From Acidobacteriota bacterium (GTDB lineage: Bacteria; Acidobacteriota; Terriglobia; UBA7540), in the NCBI GenBank assembly GCA_021817045.1, contig JAKAWG010000042.1, positions 1 to 42,456 of the forward strand: 42,456 nt of DNA, read 5' to 3'. This document shows, piece after piece, positions 39,758 to 42,456 of this stretch. Position 1 is the first letter of the stretch. Every line of letters begins with the position of its first letter. Below the pieces are notes generated by a model. It was not told the origin of the DNA. It was given only the letters and a program-made list of their open reading frames with translations, and searched no databases. Position numbers and translations under genes: made by a program.

Positions 39758-39785
39758 TACCAGCAATTGTAGAAATGTGCTGGTA
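39758..39785 (-). promoter_or_regulatory. AbiEi operator
   Basis: TACCAGCA (39758-39765) and TGCTGGTA (39778-39785) form a perfect 8-bp inverted repeat with a 12-nt spacer directly upstream of the antitoxin gene. AbiEi antitoxins bind this kind of site. Confidence 0.6.
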
Positions 39786-39929
39786 AAAGTATCGCTAGGC
39801 AAGTGCCACTCGAGTGGGAACATCTTGGGAACAGAACCGCCCCAAGACCCCCTAAAATCGTGCTTCTTGACCAAAGACAAAGCTAGGCGAGCCAACAAGA
39901 TAGCAATGTTGAGTTAAACTACGAAGCAA

Positions 39930-39963
39930 GGGGTCGGGTGTTCGAATCCCTCCAGGCGTACCA
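39930..39963 (+). other. tRNA 3'-end remnant (att site)
   Basis: The sequence contains the T-loop core GTTCGAATC, then CAGGCGT-ACCA with an encoded CCA at 39961-39963, which is the 3' part of a tRNA. No matching 5' half (ACGCCTG or similar) lies upstream, so the tRNA is incomplete. The remnant directly precedes the integrase gene, which is typical of an att site in a tRNA gene. The flanking direct repeat GTACAAG (40007-40013 and 40017-40023) may be an integrase arm site. Confidence 0.65.
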
Positions 39964-40023
39964 TTGATTCCGAAGGCTTTAAGGTCAACTCAGGATTTCC
40001 GAAAAAGTACAAGTTCGTACAAG

Positions 40024-41127
40024 TCACATCCGCCACAGAACATCTATGACTTTCGAAGCCGCCGCTCGCTTTGCTGGCGTAACAGCTTGGGTGTAAATGT
40101 TCATCGTGGTTTGGATGTCAGCGTGCCGCAAAAGTTCTTTCTGAACGGCAGGAGTAGCGCCCAAAGAGTGCAAGAGAGTCGAGTACGTGTGCCTGAACGT
40201 GTGCCAGCCGATCTTGCCGATCCCCGCCTTTGCCGCCGCCGGCTTGATATGGTCGGACAGCATGATATCAGGCCAACGTGGCTTGCCCGAGGCCCCAGCG
40301 AACACAAAATCCGAACTCCCTCCATAGCCGGATCGGGCTCTATGCGCAAGAAGTGACTCGGCCAGGTCCGGGTCAAGGGGTAATTCGCTTGTGGATACCT
40401 CAGTCTTTGTAGGATAAATCTCGCCCTCTACGAAACTGCGTTGCACCTTCAAGGTGAGGTTTCCAAAATCAATATCGCCCCACTGAAGGCCGAGCAGTTC
40501 GCAAACTTTCAAACCCAAACAGGCAATGGTGATTACCATGGTTCTGTAAGGTTCCGAAAGTTCCGCCAGAAGCGCTTTGAATTCTTCCGGCGTGAGGACT
40601 CGGGGGGTCTTCAACCGCTTTCGAGATTGGCGGACAAGGTCAATCGGGTTTCTTTCCACCAGTTCCCACCGAATTGCGGCTTGATAGAGCGTGTGCATCA
40701 GGTTTCTGACGTGCGACTTGACTTGCCGAGAGGCCGGCTTGTTTTCGAGCCACTCCTCGACAGCAAGCGTTTTGACACTCGTGAGGAGTTCGGTTCCCCA
40801 TTTCGGCCTGATATGTTTTTCAAAGAGGCTGCGATAAACCCTCTGCGTTGGCCGGCGGCAACACTTCGGCGCATACTCCTTGAGAAACCGATCTATCAGC
40901 GCTCCTACTGTGACCGAATGAAAATCCCGCTGCGGATTCTGGGCGTTGATTTCGATTCGGAGATGCTCAACAGTCCTCTCCGCATCCGCACGTGTCGGAA
41001 GTTTCTCGACCGTTCCAATTAACACTGATCGTTGCTTTCCGTGCTCCAGCCAGCGGAATTGCCAAACATCCGGCCCTTGCTTCCGCTTTCGGAGCATCAA
41101 GTTCCCGTACTGATATCGTGCCTGCAT
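40024..41127 (-). CDS. int: Tyrosine-recombinase integrase with Lys in place of the first catalytic Arg
   Basis: A 367-residue phage-type integrase: N-terminal arm-binding domain, SAM-like domain ('VTVGALIDRFLKEYAPKCCR'), and catalytic domain with 'HTFRHTYSTLLHSLG' (HxxR), 'LRHADIQTTMNIYTQ' (nucleophile Tyr) and 'KTEVSTSELPL' (Lys). Where the first catalytic Arg is expected (GLRxSE) it reads 'CLGLKVCELLGL', with AAA for Lys. This change normally cripples the enzyme. It is beside the att remnant. Confidence 0.88.
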   Translation of the reverse strand: MQARYQYGNLMLRKRKQGPDVWQFRWLEHGKQRSVLIGTVEKLPTRADAERTVEHLRIEINAQNPQRDFHSVTVGALIDRFLKEYAPKCCRRPTQRVYRSLFEKHIRPKWGTELLTSVKTLAVEEWLENKPASRQVKSHVRNLMHTLYQAAIRWELVERNPIDLVRQSRKRLKTPRVLTPEEFKALLAELSEPYRTMVITIACLGLKVCELLGLQWGDIDFGNLTLKVQRSFVEGEIYPTKTEVSTSELPLDPDLAESLLAHRARSGYGGSSDFVFAGASGKPRWPDIMLSDHIKPAAAKAGIGKIGWHTFRHTYSTLLHSLGATPAVQKELLRHADIQTTMNIYTQAVTPAKRAAASKVIDVLWRM

Positions 41128-41139
41128 GTGGCCTCCTTT

Positions 41140-41433
41140 TCAGAATGAGGTTTTCATGCGGCACGGTTGGCGACTCGATTCTAATCTCGAATGAATCCAG
41201 TCGTCCAGCGCCATTGAACTGTATCGCCAGAATTTTCCGACTTTGAGTGCTGGGACTTCGCCCCGCTTGGCCACCCGTTCCAGCACCTTGGGATGGATTT
41301 TCAGGATTTCGGCAGCCTCCCTGCTCGTCAATAGGACTTCGACCCAATGCGATGCGTAGGCAGAACGACTTTGAATCTTCGCCCCGAGCGGCGCTGCGGG
41401 GCTGCTTCTCCTATGTTGGTGACGTTCCTTCAT
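41140..41433 (-). CDS. Excisionase-like helix-turn-helix protein
   Basis: A 97-residue protein from ATG 41433 with a winged HTH of the excisionase type ('LLTSREAAEILKIHPKVLER', 'VGKFWRYSSMALDDWI'). It lies between integrase and mobC-like genes on the same strand, overlapping the latter. It would bend DNA and direct excision. The upstream open frame to 41586 runs through the mobC-like gene and is not preferred. Confidence 0.75.
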   Translation of the reverse strand: MKERHQHRRSSPAAPLGAKIQSRSAYASHWVEVLLTSREAAEILKIHPKVLERVAKRGEVPALKVGKFWRYSSMALDDWIHSRLESSRQPCRMKTSF

Positions 41434-41695
41434 TGCTGGTTCCGGGGATTGGAAAGCTGATTCGGCCATCGCGCCCCAATACGCACAGCAGGTCAATGAG
41501 GATGGCCTGGGTCGCGGTGATTTCGGCCATGATGCCGAATTGAAACGGCGATGGCTGCGAGCCTGAGGCAACACGGAGGAGCACATCCCTGCACCAAGCG
41601 GCCAGCGGCTTGCTGTCGCGCGCGGCGAGCGCTCGGAGCCGCTCGTAGTCGGTTTCGGTGAATTTTGGAGTAATACCTTTCGTCAGTTTGCGCAT
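41411..41695 (-). CDS. MobC-like small transfer protein, right copy (complete)
   Basis: A 94-residue protein, MRKLTKGITPKFTETDYERL at its start, complete version of the gene cut at position 1. Its 3' end overlaps the excisionase-like gene by 23 bases. The family assignment is tentative. Palindromes P1 and P2 lie upstream as in the left copy. Confidence 0.65.
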   Translation of the reverse strand: MRKLTKGITPKFTETDYERLRALAARDSKPLAAWCRDVLLRVASGSQPSPFQFGIMAEITATQAILIDLLCVLGRDGRISFPIPGTSNEGTSPT

Positions 41696-41875
41696 TTTCG
41701 TCTCTCCCTCGAGTTCGTCTAACCGATTGTTATGCCAGTGGTTCCCTGGAGAATCCCGGGGATTCTCCAGGCAATCCCGCGGTGGCGTTTTCGATGTTAT
41801 TCACCGCCGTTTCTTGGGGTTCCCACGGGAATCCGCAGGATTCCCCGCAGAACCCTGCCCAGGGGTGGCGTGTCC
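41486..41875. repeat. Long direct repeat, right copy
   Basis: Gap-free copy of 1-390 with scattered substitutions and perfectly conserved palindromes (41745-41771 and 41817-41855). The 41696-42317 stretch holds only these palindromes, the promoter-like sites at 42053-42083 and 42176-42198, and the edge of the insertion sequence; no gene is supported. Confidence 0.9.
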
Positions 41876-42052
41876 TACAATCTGCCGCTGCGAAGCAGCG
41901 TCCACGCCACACCTGGCATGCACACGGCGGCGGGCCACGAAGCACCCAACACGAATGCGCCGAAAAGAACGCGCAAAGCAGCACATTCATTGACAAGCAA
42001 TCAGCGGTGGCCAACGCTGAAGTTGCGCAGTGCCTCATAAAGCACCCCTACT

Positions 42053-42083
42053 TACAAGAAGGCTGAAAACCAGCAGAACGTTG
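42053..42083 (-). promoter_or_regulatory. Putative ECF-type promoter C
   Basis: On the minus strand: CAAC, 16 nt, GCCTTCTTGTA, the same as sites A and B. It faces the second mobC-xis-int module about 350 bases away. Confidence 0.45.
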
Positions 42084-42167
42084 AAGCGCAAAGATCGCTG
42101 ATCGTGAAAACTCTTTGCTCTACCGCGAACCGTGCTCCTCGCGACGGAGGCGATTTTCCCCTCCACT

Positions 42168-42198
42168 AAGAAGAAGGCTGAAAAACGGCAAAACCTTT
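42168..42198 (-). promoter_or_regulatory. Putative ECF-type promoter D (degenerate)
   Basis: On the minus strand: AAAG in place of CAAC, 16 nt, then GCCTTCTTC. The core matches sites A-C but the upstream element is changed. A partial further copy (ACTCCCTCCACTTAG) near 42233 is cut by the insertion sequence. Confidence 0.35.
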
Positions 42199-42246
42199 CA
42201 CGGAAAATTCTGAGGCAGCCCAACGACGGCAAAACTCCCTCCACTT

Positions 42247-42456
42247 AGTAATACTCGGTTAAGTTCTACGAGGTGTCCGTGAACTCTGTAAGGCACCACG
42301 CGCAACGTCCACTGAGTCTAATCAGCAGGGCAAGGAGCTGCCGGCGGACGCGGGGCAGGCTCCAGGTCGCACCAGAAGTTTTTTTTAAGGCGTGCCTGCT
42401 CGAAGCGGAGAAAGGCGTAGGCCATCGTCACCAAGCAGACGTGATGATGCCAGCCA
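42247..42456 (-). mobile_element. Insertion sequence edge (IS701-like), partial
   Basis: The left IS end seems to lie near 42247, where the promoter-like repeat is broken and 'TAATACTCGGTTAAG' begins. No target duplication can be checked because the other end is outside the window. Confidence 0.4.
42318..42456 (-). CDS. Transposase C-terminal fragment (IS701-like), partial
   Basis: The minus-strand frame reads 'GWHHHVCLVTMAYAFLRFEQ' and continues to TAG 42318-42320. The GWHHHV...AYAFL pattern is typical of the C-terminus of IS701/IS4-type DDE transposases. Only the last 45 residues are in the window. Confidence 0.5.
   Translation of the reverse strand, partial: GWHHHVCLVTMAYAFLRFEQARLKKNFWCDLEPAPRPPAAPCPAD

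Noticed and set aside
39887..39963. Full or suppressor tRNA gene
   Set aside because: Only the T-arm and acceptor 3' part match. No complementary 5' acceptor strand or anticodon loop can be found, so it is an att remnant.
1..42456. CRISPR array or rRNA
   Set aside because: No regularly spaced short repeats and no rRNA-like sequence were seen on reading through the window.

Overview
The window looks like one integrative and conjugative element (ICE), plus the start of a second related one, in a moderately GC-rich soil-type bacterium. Acidobacteriota is my best guess, from the Trb/VirB-type transfer genes, the ECF sigma/anti-sigma plus CHAT-TPR genes and the Sec-containing metal genes; no rRNA or core host gene fixes the taxonomy.

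Layout. (i) 1-8961, minus strand: a type IV secretion operon reading leftwards (virB2-virB3-virB4-small-virB9-small-virB10-virB5-virB6-virB8-small-mobC-like). virB4, virB10 and virB8 each carry one in-frame TAG. (ii) 8962-10597: a divergent control region and an ECF sigma/membrane anti-sigma pair. (iii) 10712-13683: a ubiquitin-like/JAB fusion plus E1-like enzyme operon, divergent from an XRE repressor and ImmA-type peptidase gene. (iv) 13691-20111: S41 peptidase, a CHAT-TPR protein (broken by two stops), a membrane protein, a zincin and a frameshifted PLD-like gene. (v) 20315-21765: ArdC-like antirestriction operon behind a long structured leader. (vi) 21832-26903: a MerR-controlled metal module with two probable selenoproteins, a MerT-like protein with Cys-Sec and a MerP-like protein with Sec in the metal-binding loop, plus a methyltransferase, a Cys-rich peptide, an MFS transporter, an outer-membrane-like protein and a second MerT-like protein. 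(vii) 26763-29180: three ICE genes behind a second copy of the ArdC leader. (viii) 29253-37124: type III restriction-modification plus an SNF2 helicase. (ix) 37347-39746: RNase H-like protein and AbiE toxin-antitoxin. (x) 39930-42456: a tRNA 3'-end att remnant, then integrase, excisionase-like gene, a second mobC-like gene, promoter-like repeats and the edge of an insertion sequence.

How it fits together. Two putative ECF-type promoters face away from each other between the transfer operon and the sigma gene, and two more copies lie upstream of the second mobC-int module, so the sigma/anti-sigma pair may control transfer. The middle is defence and cargo: ubiquitin-like conjugation under a CapH/CapP-like switch, CHAT/S41, PLD-like, ArdC, type III RM and AbiE. 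The in-frame stops in transfer genes and an Arg-to-Lys change in the integrase suggest the element may be losing mobility. The 390-bp gap-free repeat at 1-390 and 41486-41875 suggests two related elements in tandem at one tRNA site.
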